From: Gonocerus acuteangulatus | Taxonomy: Eukaryota > Arthropoda > Insecta > Hemiptera > Coreidae | Length of the DNA stretch: 64,000 nt | Direction: 5' to 3' | NCBI GenBank assembly: GCA_946811695.1 | Contig: OX328125.1 | Location: 50,564,185 to 50,628,184 of the forward strand | In this document: one piece after another, positions 47,052 through 59,255 of the stretch | Numbering within the stretch: position 1 is the first letter of the stretch | Layout: each line of letters begins with the position of its first letter | Notes under the pieces: generated by a model | What the model was told of the DNA's origin: nothing | What the model saw: the letters and a program-made list of their open reading frames with translations, nothing else | The model's database searches: none | Translations under genes and position numbers: made by a program

Positions 47052-47915
47052 TTTAGCGCGGTTCCTCCCTATCTCCATAGGGAGAACCCGCTTATGAGGT
47101 TGACCTCACGGCGCGATCCGGACGTGCCGACCAGAAACTTTCTCGTTTCAGACCACATAGATCACGAAAATATAGGTGGTTCATATTTGTATATATATGT
47201 ATATATTTATATATATATGCTTGTCTGTTAACGCTCTAGCAAGCTCAAAAATGGTCCGATTTTGATGAAATTTGGTACAAAAATCTGTCTTCTTATTTGA
47301 AAGGTCAAGTTCGTTAGCCAGCAGAATCCGCCCCAAAAAAATCGTAACGCCTACGTTTTTGAGTTCATATGCTTCCAGGTACTTCTTTTATAGGTTTCTT
47401 AATATAGGAAAACGAATGAAACCATTTTTAAGGCGATATCTGTAACTCTGTAACCGTTTTTGAGAAAAGTGCAATCAATGTTTGTACATGTCATTATTTT
47501 ATTGTGGGTACTTAAAATCGCGGGATTCCATTGAAATTTTTTCTACCTCTTGGAAATTAATCCCAACTGAGATGTTTAAATTTTGGTTATATTTGGAGTT
47601 GAGGAAGTATACGAAAAAAATATTTTATTAATAGACATGAAAAGTTTTCGGATTTACATACATTTTTCGTAAATATCTCGATAACGGTTGGGAAATCGTG
47701 GTAAGTGGAAGGCAACCATTCGAATGCTTACTAAATTCTCTACAAAAAAGATTCTAAAGCATTAATCGATGGGACAACGTCAATCAGAGATATAAGCGCT
47801 TAAAACTTAACAAGTGTTTGTTTTGTTGTTTTGAAAGGGTTTTTCTATTTGTTTATTTCACTTTTTAATTGGTTGTTTTTTGTTTGAAATTGCATTTATC
47901 AGTAAAATTAGTATT
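47052..47915 (-). mobile_element. CTAA-family repeat, long copy, minus strand
   Basis: Starts TTAGCGCGGTTCCTCCCTAT (tip in reverse), then the GACCTCA...CGATCCGGACGTGCCG and TTTCTCGTTTCAG segments, a TA-rich tract (47192-47217), GATGAAATTTGGTAC and TCGTTAGCCAGCAGAATCCG, and a diverged region to about 47915. It mirrors 19870-20531. The far end is not defined. Confidence 0.55.
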
Positions 47916-48352
47916 GTAGTAAAATAAGCTAAGAAACGGTAAAAGGTATAGCTGTGGAAATCAAGATGGCTGTGGCTAAACATGATGGCGTATACATAGG
48001 TTTGTTTTGAATTCTCCTATCTATATAACCTTCCTCCTGCTACAACTGAAGTTATCATTATTTCTTATTTTATAGAAAGATTTAACCCACAAGAGAATGA
48101 ACTTTTATTTGCCATGAAGCACATATTTACAGTTGATTATTACAGTGAAACGAATTTGCTAGTAAAACAAGAACTTAAAATGACAACGAATTTTCGGTTG
48201 TTTGGAATAGAGCCTGCTGAGCAGTATTCGTACAGTGAATTATTCAGCCTTCCTCAAGAATGAGGATGAAGAATTATCCGCTTCTGTGTAAGTTGGCTAC
48301 TGTCAGTTTCCTGTTATTTGTGATGCCTAATCTTCTCCACTTCTTCGAGATA

Positions 48353-48405
48353 TACGGAACCGCGCTAAGATGACGCAGTTCCTGCGAGTCGGACATTTTA
48401 TTTTT
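48353..48405 (+). repeat. CGGAACCGCGCTAAG family copy
   Basis: ACGGAACCGCGCTAAGATGA then CGCAGTTCCTGCGAGTCGGA and a T-rich run, matching the minus-strand string at 19299-19347. Confidence 0.65.
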
Positions 48406-48409
48406 AAGA

Positions 48410-50870
48410 AAATGTGATTGTACGAGAATCTGGTCTATCTATATAAACAAAATATTTGTTTGTGTAGAAAATCATCCCGAACCATGATATCTTTCCGTTT
48501 CATGCTTAAATAATAATAATGCATAAATAAATTCAACTTTGTTCGCAATTCCTATACATTAAGGATTCTCCTTGCTAAATCACAATAAAAAAAGTTCAAG
48601 ACAGGCATAGTGATAACACTAAAGAGGAAGAGTGATAAAACAAAAGGGGAAACGGAACCATGGTCGGGCATCTCCTTAGATAACAGGGAAACATAAAGAG
48701 TGACCTTTATTTTAGAGATAATTGTAAAATAATTTCTTAGAATTTTTACAGGATTAAAAAAACCTCCAGTTAGAATGCGATTTTTCATTCTTTTACATTT
48801 AATTGATTTTCCAAAATATTAGGACCTTTATGTCTGCTGGTGTGCACCCATCCTGAACGTCATGACCCCATGATCATTTGTTCATCGCATCTCAAGTAGG
48901 TTTCGAAGCTTCGGGTAATCTTTTCGCGTCTAAGCAGAATCATCAAAGCTCAATAACAGACCTCCATAATCTACAGGAAAAACGGCTAAAATAATTTTTA
49001 GCCAAACAAGAGATGGGTCAAAAATTATTCCTGAATAACAAATTAGGTATTCGGAAAGATTCAATATGCCAATTTTTAAGCCCTAGCACACGGTGTATTC
49101 AATTGGTTAAATGGCCCCTTTCTTACCAGGAAAAGCGCGTGAGAGAGAGGAACGAGGTAGGGATAGGGGTTGGCGGAAGGAGATGGCCCGATGGTCAGGA
49201 GAGTTACTTCTTTCAAAAAGAAAAAAAAAAAAAAAAAAAAAAATCAGTCAGCCTTCAACTTGCAAGAAGAGAGCGATTAACTGTTCGTACCAAAAATGCT
49301 GCGTTGTTCATACATGGACGCTACAATTACAATATGATAAATATACAATAGTATTCACTATGAGAAAACCTGTTCACACGAGAATGTCAATAACTGATGT
49401 TCGATAATATCTAAGAGAAAGAGGTTTGAATTTGTGTGCCAGACATTTGCGTTTCCTGCAATGAATATATCAAAATGAAGAGGACAAATTCAGGCCTTTT
49501 TAATACCGATTAAGGTTTCTAAATGCTATTTTTATCAAGGGGGCGAGAACAACAAGGCATCTAACCCTTTCCACCCGATAAACTGGAAAGGTTTAAAAAT
49601 AACATTTCGGATACTTGGACGCTTTAAAACACTTTATTTTTGTGAAGTAATGCCGTGAATGCAATTATAATAATCAAAAAATAAATTTGCTGAAGGTAGT
49701 CCCATTGAAAAATTAATTTAATTTTATCATATATTTTAGTGGAAATTATTTATCCTGGGCAAATGAAGGGGTTTGAAGTTAAAGCATTTTGTCACACCAT
49801 ACTTCGAAAACCCATACCCACAGCAATGAACAAGACAATCAGACATGAAGTCTGATTCTAAAATGAAAGTATATAGTCTTATTAGAAAAGGACAGTTTAG
49901 CGTATTATCCAAATTAACACAACATTTTTCTCCCAGACAGTATTGAATTTTATATGTATATGAAATAATAAATTACTCAAGAAACTTACCCCATGTGTGA
50001 TCTGATACTTAACTCCTATCATTTTGGGTGGAACATACCCGCCTACTATATTTTCACTTGAATTTTCAACGATAGCCGAATACTTATTGCGATTTGTCAA
50101 TTATGTCCGACGTAATTTGCACAATTTATGTATTCGAAAAAAAGTATTTCTTCACATTTTCGTATAGTTTGAAATACATCATATCCAAACATAATGACAA
50201 CTTTCTCACACATCAGTTTAATTTAAATGAAAAGCGAGTTCATTCGTTTTAATTGAGGCCATGCAATTTAGAAGTAACTAACTAGTTTTCGAGAGCATTT
50301 AGACTAGCAGTCGACAACTCTAAGCTGAATTTACGTACTCCACATCAACATCCGCTTATTCTAAAGGTAAATATTAAACACGGATAAATATTAACAACTA
50401 TCTCCTTTATCTGACCTTTTAAAGACTTCTCTAGTCTTAAATGAGACATAATCAGTTTTTGGAGTGTTTCACGTATCGTGTTATTCTCCGAAATGTGGCG
50501 GAACCGTCGGTGTTGGTCTTTACAAATGGCGGAACCGTCGGGAATATTTCCCTTACGATTTCGCCCATGCGGAACTTAACTTCTCCGTCAATCTGAAGAG
50601 GCAGTAACTTACATTTCGAATGGACATTAGCTATTCAGGTAGCATCCGCGAACGAGCTTTCTATAAGTATATCCTCAAATTGTCAATGAGCCTATGCACT
50701 AGATAACAAAAATTGCTATCATAATAAATTTGTATATGTCTTCTGAAGAGGTGCGACAATATGCACGAGAGATGTCGGTCCTAATAAATAAATTAGCGCG
50801 AAGAAAGGTTGACTGCTTTAAAGACCCCATGCCTCCTAAGATCTGAAAGAATTTAAATATATTTTGGGTC
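48410..50870. other. Unassigned stretch
   Basis: No gene recognised. A 26-base A-run at 49219-49244 follows a GA-rich segment (49136-49200). Open frames here are short or low-complexity. Confidence 0.45.
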
Positions 50871-50884
50871 AACTACAAGAATAA

Positions 50885-50907
50885 ATTATATATATAAATA
50901 TATAAAC

Positions 50908-50954
<47 letters not shown>

Positions 50955-50995
50955 TATATACATACATATATAATGTATGTGTGAGTGTGTGGTGA
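50885..50995. repeat. Compound (TA)n(CA)n(TA)n(TG)n microsatellite
   Basis: Alternating TA, CA, TA and GTGTGAGTGTGTGG blocks. Confidence 0.9.
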
Positions 50996-51073
50996 GAGCT
51001 AAGACGACAGCGCCACCATATTTGTCATTTTGCCACGAAACTTGTTATATATCGTTTCCATAATAAACGATGG

Positions 51074-51623
51074 GGTAAAACTGAAGGAGAGCGTCCTCAG
51101 CACCGATTGTTTTCAAATTTTGCATTATAACGTGTTTTGATGCACTAAACACAAATCCGTTGAAAAACAAAAGTTGCTCTCAACTAGGAAAGAAGTTATT
51201 AAGCACTAAAGTTCACTGTTATTGAGGTTAAAGTTGGCGTAAACAGCGTATTTGTAAACACGCGCATGCGCAGACATCTAACATTGGGAAACAAAGAACT
51301 CTCATTTGAAATGTTGATAAACTATTTATAACCTCCATAACATCTGAATTCTATCCATAACAGCGAGTTGGATTGACTAGGGTTTGATATTTTCTTGAGC
51401 GACCGGAAACGCATAGCACGTCTGCCCAAAAGTCGTCCTAGGCATTCTTCTTAATATGCATATTTATTAATACGCTTTTATAACATCCATAACAGTGAAC
51501 TTTAGTGCTTAATAACTTCTTTCCTAGTTGAGAGCAATTTTTTTTTGCATCAAAATACGTTATATTGCAAAATTAAAAAAAAAAAAAAAATCGGTGCTGA
51601 GGACGCTCTCCTTCAGTATTACC
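51074..51623. mobile_element. Inverted-repeat element (family shared with the Sos intron)
   Basis: Left arm (51074-51230) starts GGTAAAACTGAAGGAGAGCG; the right arm ends with its near reverse complement at 51623. The arms hold TTATTAAGCACTAAAGTTCA, which is also present at 59877 (TTATTAAGCACTAAAGTTGA) beside another inverted repeat. The centre contains an NRF-1-like GCGCATGCGC (51261-51270). Confidence 0.75.
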
Positions 51624-51974
51624 AACGATTGAATGAGTTCGTCAACCAGGAAAATCGGTCCATCTGGAGGGTGTTTAATCCGGACACAAATTTCTAACCC
51701 CTTGGGGATATATGACGACGCAGACTCGTCATGTAGTTGCCTGTGCAAGAAATATGGTTGACGGCTTAGGCTCGTCACGTATAGAGTTCCCCGGAAAGAA
51801 TTTGAAAATAACGTTTATCTTAAATTTATTTAGGATGAATTATCTTAATTTTTTCCACTTATAGTATCTTCTGTTTATATAGTAACAAACCAACATGAGA
51901 AACGTTTAAGTCAATTTACGACAGATAATGCTTTTAATTTTTTCCAAGCACTAAAAACTGCAAATAAGATTGGC

Positions 51975-52465
51975 GCTGTGAATGGTGACAGCACTGTCCA
52001 GAAGTATTTTTCGCAGTGCAGGTCTGGAGATTTCGATCTGGACGACCGTCCCAGAGCTGGCGGATGTTCAACGATCAATATTGAGGATATTACAGCTGTT
52101 GTTGAAAACAATCAACTGCACGTGTGATAGCTGCAGAATTAACTTCTTCCAAATCATCTACCGTTTTTGAATATCTGAAGTCTGGTGGGCGGTATGGTGT
52201 TACCTAATCATCGAAAGCAACCTAATAGAACGAATTTCCATTTTAGATTAAACAAATGTGGAAGATCATTTTATGAAAATCGTGGCTGGCAAACAAAATT
52301 GGATTCTGTGCGAATGCACTAGCCGGAAAAAAATTATGAGGCTTGCCAGGACAAAGCAAAATATTCTTTTGTTTGCATCCAATGAAGATTATGCTCAATA
52401 ATTGCTGGAACTGGAAGAGACTCACACTTTTGAGTTACTTCCACAGAACCAAATCATCATTAGTT
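51975..52465 (+). pseudogene. mariner-type transposase relic
   Basis: Frame pieces match the mariner plan in order: VQKYFSQCRSGDFDLDDRPR (HTH region, cf. FRxGDFxxEDRPRSG), STVFEYLKSGG, NEFPF, KIVAGKQNWILCECTSRKK (around the first catalytic Asp; cf. IVTGDEKWILY, here the D is lost), HPMKIMLNNCWNWKRLTL and ELLPQNQII. Several stops and frameshifts. Termini were not found. Confidence 0.65.
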
Positions 52466-52830
52466 AGGCTTCCCATACGTCCCGGTTTGAGCGGGACAGT
52501 ACCGGGATTTTGTTCTTGTACCGCCCGGTTTTATCAATGTCCCTACAAACTTTTGTCGTATGCTACTATGCTATGTACCTACTAACTTTTGTCGTATGCT
52601 CTCCTCAAACTTTTGTTGTATTTAGTACTATAAGTTACTGATAATTGTGAACATATAAATTTGTATTTTTTACTGTATATTAAAAAAAAGAGCAAGTCGC
52701 CGTTGTTACGAAGCTCGTAAAATAAATAAATAAATATCAATGTCCCGGAAATGGCAGTCAGAATCATATATGAATCAGTTACTTTTCTACAATCAAAATT
52801 TTTCACTACCGCGCACAATGTCAAAGAAAA
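52466..52830. repeat. Possible MITE with repeated AACTTTTGTCGTATGCT units
   Basis: TTAGGCTTCCCATACGTCCC and GGTTTGAGCGGGACAGTACC resemble a transposon tip. ACTTTTGTCGTATGCT recurs three times (52550-52620, one diverged), and AATGTCCCGG appears again at 52739. Limits are unclear. Confidence 0.4.
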
Positions 52831-52833
52831 CTA

Positions 52834-53166
52834 TGGGCGTATATAGAAAATAATTTCGGGAGGGGCTGGGAAAATTTCGGGGGGGGGGGGGGGCTGAGAA
52901 CATTTCCGGGGTATGGAATACTAACTATTTAGAACTTGGAATAGTTTAAAACAACTAAAACGCTACTACATCCAAAATAAAATATTTTTTATGAACATAG
53001 TGATCTTATTTAATTTATTTTTAAGGGTTTATGACACATTTTTACCCCTCTTAATTCGCTAAGTTTAATAGCGTTTTAGTTGACTAACTATTCCAAGTTC
53101 TAGGTTGTTAGTATTCCATACCTCCCAAATCCCCCCCCCGAAATTATTTACTGTATACGCCCCTAT
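52834..53166. mobile_element. G/C-tipped MITE copy without SINE
   Basis: TATGGGCGTATATAGAAAAT...GGGAGGGGCTGGGAAAATTT with a G-run (52877-52893), then ACATCCAAAATAAAATATTT where the copy at 24593 carries a SINE. It ends CCCCCCGAAATTATTTACTG then TATACGCCCC. It provides the empty-site comparison for the SINE insertion. Confidence 0.7.
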
Positions 53167-53794
53167 TTGTCTTAATATTTAGTAAATGAGGTGAAGACTT
53201 TTAAAATGAAATTCAAAGCGAATCAAGATTTTAGGCACAAGAACAGGAACTTGTCAGCATGTGGAGAACCTTACACTAGTAGGGACGTGTCCAGACTGTC
53301 TGGACTTTTTAGTGAAGTTCTATTTTTTGAGCTTCCGCCTACAACGAAAATTTGAAGGTTGAAGTAAAAATGATTTTAATAGTAAATATTTAGTAAAGTA
53401 TAATAACATAAAAATGTATTTTACCCCTTCAAATGGCTCTATGTCTAAAATAATATATAATGAAATAAAATTAACAAAAATATGGCAGCGATCAAATATA
53501 AGTCTAGTGGCAATAGTTGCTATAGAAATTGACTTACTCACCTTTTAGTAGTATGCATAGTTACCTGGGGTCAGTGGTAACATAGATCCATGGGCTGTAA
53601 ATAATTTTAAAATGTGGCCACTAATAAATTTATTTATAACCTCCCGATGAGGTTTAAATATGGAATAAAACATGTAGAGTTAAATTAAACATTCTGGGAC
53701 AGATCTACTTCTGTTAATTACTGATTTTCCAACATTTCTAAAGTACGTTGAGATACAATATATATAATGAAAATCAATAATTACAATTATTTAT

Positions 53795-53880
53795 TTAAAT
53801 TTGATCGTCCATTTATTATTGCCAATGGATTTTAAGACGGATAATCTATATGTTACCACCCTTTTCTAAATTGTTTTTCA
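53795..53880 (-). mobile_element. SINE-1 3' fragment, minus strand
   Basis: AAATTTGATCGTCCATTTAT...GATAATCTATATGTTACCAC...CCTTTTCTAA matches the tail and body of SINE-1 in reverse. Confidence 0.6.
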
Positions 53881-54079
53881 TGTAACCAACAGCCTGCTAA
53901 TCGTCAGATATCAGGGCTTAGTGCAACGTTGTGTACCCAATTTGAGATTTGGTAAAAAACAGCCGAGGCCTAATGTTTACAAGTAGGAATTAAAGAAGAA
54001 ATAGAACGAGTTATCAAAGGAATTTTACTTACTCTTCATCACTGACTGATTTTCAGTTACATTCATATCTTTGTTTTTG

Positions 54080-54180
<101 letters not shown>

Positions 54181-54704
54181 TAAATATTTAATCATATTTA
54201 AACACAAAAGTTAAAAGTGGCATTACTTTGTTACAGAAATTCATTAAAGAACATTTCCTGAAGAAATTACCCAATTAAAATTTGATACCAAAATAATAAC
54301 AGCTGTTTGGATCTCAGTTAACTCAGAGCACAAACTCTGCCTTCGGAAAAAAACCTCTGAAGGCCAAAGGTATGAGACATGTTGAGCAAATGAATGAAAA
54401 AACTTTTAAAGATGAAAAGGCTATTGCTACTTTGGTTCCACAAGAATGCAATCATTAGAAAAGAAATGCATGATAATAAATGGACGGAAGAAGGATTTAT
54501 GATAAAAAAATAAATTTTGTGACTGTTGTTGACATATATGTATGTTAACTGATACCTTTATTCTAACACTTTTTTCAATGACAATGTATCCTCAAAAATA
54601 TTATTAAATATTAACAAAAAAAAAAATATGTTTGTCTCATTTGATAAATGAAAATAATTATTGTTAAAATATTTATGAAAAAAAAAAAAATGTTAATTAT
54701 ATTT

Positions 54705-55062
54705 ATTTAAATTTTAACGCCCATTTATTATTGACCACAACTTTTTGGATGGGTTATCTATAGATTACCACCCCTTTCTAAACAGGATAGGAATGATGCT
54801 TTTTCTCTTTTTGGAAAGAAAAGCCACCACACCTAGTACTTATTCGGGGATGAGTAACCATTGTTAATTATGTTTATCATGTTAGTTATAACAGCTTGGC
54901 TTGATGAAATATGACTATGAAAACAACAAGATATATTTGAAGATTGATTGTATATTAAAATCAGGTACAGAAAGAAAAGCCATCATCCCAAGTGGGAATC
55001 GAACCCACAACCTTAGGCACGGAGTACATGTGCCTTAGCACTCACAGCCAACAGGCCTCTTT
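54705..55062 (-). mobile_element. Two SINE-1 pieces, minus strand
   Basis: 54705-54835 carries tail and body (TTTTAACGCCCATTTATTAT, GGGTTATCTATAGATTACCA, GGAAAGAAAAGCCACCAC). 54972-55062 carries body start and the tRNA-like head (AAGTGGGAATCGAACCCACA = B box in reverse, then CTTAGCACTCACAGCCAACA). They may be two insertions or one SINE split by about 135 bases. Confidence 0.65.
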
Positions 55063-55616
55063 ATATTTATTTATTGATTTTCATATTTCTTGTCACTGAG
55101 GTTTTCAGAAAGTAGCCAAATTTAAGATTATATAAATTTATTCCCATTTACTTACCATATTAGTAGACAATTTAAAGCACACATTGTGGATCAGCATTTG
55201 TTTCATTTCAGTATTAAAAATAAAATGACTGGGCTAAGTATTTTGTCTAAAAAAAAAAAAAAAAAGAATATGTATACATAAAAAGATCAAACTTGCAGGC
55301 AGTCAAAAATTTTTGTTTTAAACAAATTTTCTGATGTGAATTTAATAAAACAACAATAACCACAATACTATATATAGGGAAGCGCCTATTAGTGTTACGT
55401 TTAAAAAATGTTGAAAAGTAAGAAATGTAGACTTAATTTTTCAATGTGCCAGAAAAATTGGAAAACAAAACAGACAAATTTATTTAGGAAAATTACAAAG
55501 CTGATATTCTTTGAAGGAACATTTCTTTTAGGACAGCTAAGATCTCCATGAAGTGATGGACCTCCAAATGGAATTGATGATTGAACTAATGTACCAAATA
55601 TGTCAAAAGGAATATT

Positions 55617-55799
55617 TTATTATTATTTTTTTTTTACGGTGCATCTACCTCTAGGCCATTAGCGCCGACATCCAGGGTGCTGCGAGGAATTTTCCCGAGC
55701 TGTGGGATGAGAAAATTCCTGCCGCCGGATGGGAATCGAACCCACCAACTCCTGCGTATGAGTCCAAGGCGCTAGACACTAGACCACGGGAGACCCCTA
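55617..55799 (-). mobile_element. tRNA-derived SINE-2, complete copy
   Basis: The minus strand reads GGGGTCTCCCGTGGTCTAGT (A-box region), then GTTGGTGGGTTCGATTCCCA (B box), a palindromic body GAGAAAATTCC...GGAATTTTC, CGGCGCTAATGGCCTAGAGG and ATGCACCGTAAAAA tail. 14-base target duplications TCAAAAGGAATATT lie at 55603-55616 and 55800-55813. SINE-2 fragments recur at 10531 and 23330. Confidence 0.9.
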
Positions 55800-55813
55800 T
55801 CAAAAGGAATATT

Positions 55814-57830
55814 AACTAATTATGAGACATTTATTAGCAGATCTATGTTTACTTAGTCTTTCTTAAGATAATTAGAAATTAAAAGAATATATTGTTTTGT
55901 AGATAATTTTCAATAAATTAAAAGTAGTTTTAAACGTTTGCACTGATAACAGATAAAATATTTAGGCCCAGATCAAGATAATCCTCTCACATTTTATTTT
56001 TGAAGAAATGATTCCTAACAAAATGTCCAATATTACATTATTCATAATGTACATTTCTGTCTATTGTTAATATTAAAAAAATGATACGCCTAAAGATGAA
56101 GAGATAAAGTGGGTATAGTCAAAAAACTAAAAAAGTGTATTATTTTTTGTTCGCCCCCCAAAACTTCCATAAGATAAAAAAAAATCAAATAGCAGGAAAA
56201 GATACGAAGCTGCTTAATCAAAGAGTCTTTTTAATAAATGTTCCAGCAAAAAGAAATCATCAATACTCAAAATATATGAAACTGTAGCATTAATAAGACA
56301 TAACCCAATTTTTCTTTTGGACTTATTTATGAAAACGCAACAGTAATTTAATAAGATACTCAGTATATACTTCTCAGATTAAAATTCCTAAATAACAATT
56401 ATGTAGTTTCTTAAAAAACCTCAAACTATGATAGAAAAATAAATTTAATATAGGATCCTCGTATATTCCACTTTAATTCCCCTATTACAAAATGTGAAAA
56501 TAAAATTAATGTACTTATTACACCTTTTAATACTAATTAATGGATAAATCTTATATATAAGATATGAGAAACATTTTTTCTTTAATTTGTTATTTCCTGA
56601 GCCAATTTTAAAAAATGTAATAAATGATTATTTTCCCAAACAAATTTTCTCACATTTTAAGAATAAGATAAAATGAATTATCATCCATAAGGTCTTAAAT
56701 ATTGCCAAACTTGATATTGCTCACTCTTCTGATTAGCTAAATATACGTTATTGATACAAAACATATAACTATTCAGTCAAATACTGTGCCAAAAGTATAT
56801 AAGAAAAATATTAAAAAAACATTAGACAAGAACTTTGAGTAGAGATAAAATGTAATAACAAAAACAAAATATAAGCAATACTTATATAATTAGGCACATT
56901 CTCACTAACTGGGAACTGATAATCAAATCAAGCAGGATTTATTTTTTACCTAGACTAACAAATTATCCTTATACAAACAATAAAAAAACATTCTAGATCA
57001 AAAATGTATAAAAAAAGGATTAGGTTTAATAATTCAATAATCAATCAGCAAAAACTACAAGGAGCAAATAGGTAAAAGAAGCAATCAATGATTTGTTTAT
57101 TACAAAGGATAAGTAGAATACAAAAATAATATGTCTTGGGATGAGTAGATTTAACATCTCGCAGGTTTTGCTAATAGACAAGAAAACTTCTTGTTTTTAA
57201 CCATAACATGAACAAAAGGAGAGAAAAAAAAAGAAAATGAATCTGAAGAATAAACATTTTTATTAAATAAAATACAAAATAAAAACTGTATGTTTTATAA
57301 ACCACCACCATGCTACAGTAGTCTTCAACAAAAATAAAATAAAACTATAACAAATTATATTTTCTAACAAGTAATAAAATGGGTAATAACATTAAAAAAA
57401 AACAACACTAATAATTAAAATCCTTAGAGTATAAACTGATTTATACATGCAAAATGTTGATCTGGAACAGAATAGTAAAAAAAAAGGTTCATTAAAATAT
57501 AATAAAATTGAAACTAAGGACATAACCTAATGGCTGAAAATAAAACATAAAGGTATTATAAAGAATGCAAGCTAATATAATTAACAAAACAGATAATAAG
57601 CAATAAACGTATGTAACAAAATAAGTTTTAAATGAAACTACTTGTGTTTGAAATGTAGGGTGGGGAAGGATAGTCATAAGATTGGACACAAAAAAAATTG
57701 AGTACCTGCATGAAAATATATCTTAGGCTGCAGCAATAAAAAAGAAATGCCCAGTTGAATAAGTAATTTTGCTTTTAAAAATAATCTGAAGAGAAAATAA
57801 ACGTATAAAACGTGAGGAAGAATGAATAAG
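55814..57830. other. Very AT-rich stretch without gene
   Basis: No frame with recognisable content and no clear repeat. TTTATTAAATAAAAT at 57259-57273 would give an AATAAA signal on the minus strand, but no coding exon could be tied to it. Confidence 0.45.
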
Positions 57831-57840
57831 GTATACTTAC

Positions 57841-58020
57841 AATATGGAAGATACGAATGTAGTTCTCGAATAAATTAAGCGTACCGATGGGGGGAAAAAT
57901 ATCACAACCGAATTCAAATAAATGGGCAAAGGAAAATCAATTGATGGAAAGTTATTCTAACTTGCACTCGCCCACCGGTAGCCATCTTTCGGCGACTGCC
58001 AAAAAAACAGGCTAGGCACA
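57841..58020 (-). other. Candidate first exon of a divergent minus-strand gene
   Basis: On the minus strand CGAAAGATGGCTACC (ATG at 57985-57983) resembles the YY1-type AAGATGGC motif often found at housekeeping-gene starts. The frame is only 23 codons (MATGGRVQVRITF...), then stop. A strong splice-donor-like GTAAGTATAC lies at 57840-57831. It could be a 5' UTR exon, or a coding exon ending at the weaker CAA|GTTAGA. The protein is not recognised and no downstream exon was found. Confidence 0.2.
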
Positions 58021-58852
58021 AGTCAGGCAGGGCAATCAAATGAAAATCCCAATCTATACTGTGTTAAAAAAATATCCCCTACATAAATTTAAAACATTTA
58101 AATATTTAAAACTTGTATTGTGGCAATAAATTTATACTTTTTGTTTAAATAATAAATTAAAATTATTTTTGAGGGAAAACCAATTCAGCTCAAACTGAAA
58201 ATGGAACCCAATGGAAGCCCAACGATAAAAAGTAAAGCAGTTATAATAAATACTTTTAAAATATGTTAATTTAAAAATTTAGAAAATATGAATTAATTTA
58301 TCAAATCACAATAAGTATTTTTACATTAAAACAAAATATGTGCCAAAAACTAAATCAATTGTATTTACAACCACGTTAAATGCACATTCCAAGAAATAGC
58401 AAAACTACGTTTACAGACTTAAACGACGAATAAATAATATTTATTTTTTAAATGCAATAGTAATGAACCTTTCAATTTACTTAAATGAATTTGTGCGCTT
58501 TCTGGCGGGTAGTAGCTCAATTTATCTTCCCTGTGCTTATTATATCAATTAAATTAGTCAACGAAAATCTCTAAAAAAAAAAAAAAAAAATTCGAGCATG
58601 CTTATTTCCATAAATAAATGATTTGATATAAGGATTTCTTTCTAGTATTACCTGATCAAAAGAGATTATGGTGTAGAATAATATATTCTCTTAGATTTTA
58701 TTTTCCATATCAATTAGTGTTCTTTGAAATTATCTAGAGAACATTTGCCTGTGAATAACTTTAAAAGATTAATAGTTTTATAAATAAGGGAGTAAAGTGA
58801 CATTTTATTAATACATATATCGATCAAGGCGTAGAAAGTGCTCATTGCGTTT

Positions 58853-58864
58853 TGCGCATGCGCA
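58853..58864. promoter_or_regulatory. NRF-1-type palindrome upstream of Sos
   Basis: TGCGCATGCGCA is a perfect match to the NRF-1 consensus. It lies 281 bases before the Sos start codon in otherwise AT-rich DNA. NRF-1-type sites mark TATA-less housekeeping promoters, so this is likely part of the Sos core promoter. Confidence 0.55.
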
Positions 58865-59084
58865 TAGTATGTATAGTACTCTAGATGAGTGTTTATTTCG
58901 GCTGTGTTCAGAGAATTATGTTTATAAACATTCGAAATCTTTTGTAGGCTTGTCTTTGTATATTTTAATCCCACAAGTGTAATAGTGATGCAGTCATCCA
59001 AGCAGTGCGTGGCCACCAGTTATTATTCAGCCAGTAAATATGAACTGACACTTTTTGTTGTCAATGTCATATTTTCCGTCATCA

Positions 59085-59095
59085 AATATGGCTGC
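59085..59095 (+). promoter_or_regulatory. YY1-type site
   Basis: AATATGGCTGC fits AANATGGCNGC, 50 bases before the Sos start. Such sites often sit just downstream of transcription starts. Confidence 0.4.
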
Positions 59096-59120
59096 TAAAT
59101 GGATCTTTCATTGGTCGTAA
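59088..59120 (+). other. Upstream ORF before Sos
   Basis: ATG inside the YY1-type site opens a ten-codon frame (MAAKWIFHWS) ending TAA at 59118-59120, 24 bases upstream of the Sos ATG. If included in the transcript it could lower Sos translation; inclusion is unproven. Confidence 0.35.
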
Positions 59121-59144
59121 AGAAGTTTTTAATTATTTCAATAA

Positions 59145-59255
59145 ATGAGAGATATGTTTTCCATCTCTCTGACCTCTGATTCAAGCAATTATGACTTCGA
59201 AAAAGAGGAAAATGCTGTTAAATGGAAGGGAGTGTTTGTTAACCCCCTGTGCAAG
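59145..59255 (+). CDS. Sos: Sos (Ras GEF) coding exon 1
   Basis: The product of this gene, Son of sevenless, loads GTP on Ras at the plasma membrane downstream of receptor tyrosine kinases. The exon encodes 37 residues from ATG 59145 (in-frame TAA at 59142-59144); a second ATG lies at 59154. The decisive segment is YDFEKEENAVKWKGVFVNPL followed by CK. It corresponds to the conserved N-terminus YxFxxxENAxxWxGLxxPxLKK of insect and vertebrate Sos, before the histone-fold domain. It ends AAG|GTGATT in phase 0, as expected at the known exon 1/2 boundary, and joins exactly to VLEQVHPSL of exon 2. The N-terminus is short and lacks the Gly-rich extension of Drosophila Sos. Confidence 0.88.

Noticed and set aside
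48003..48264. 87-codon open stretch on the plus strand (…ERFNPQENELLFAMKHIFTV…)
   Set aside because: No recognised domain, no start near its beginning, and it sits in repeat-rich DNA; a chance open frame is plausible.
54302..54460. Possible last coding exon (LFGSQLTQSTNSAFGKKPLK...) after an AG acceptor, ending TAG
   Set aside because: The segment CTGAAGGCC...GACATGTTGAGCAAATGAAT resembles PLE terminal motifs (compare 4605-4635), no upstream exon was found, and the peptide is not recognised.
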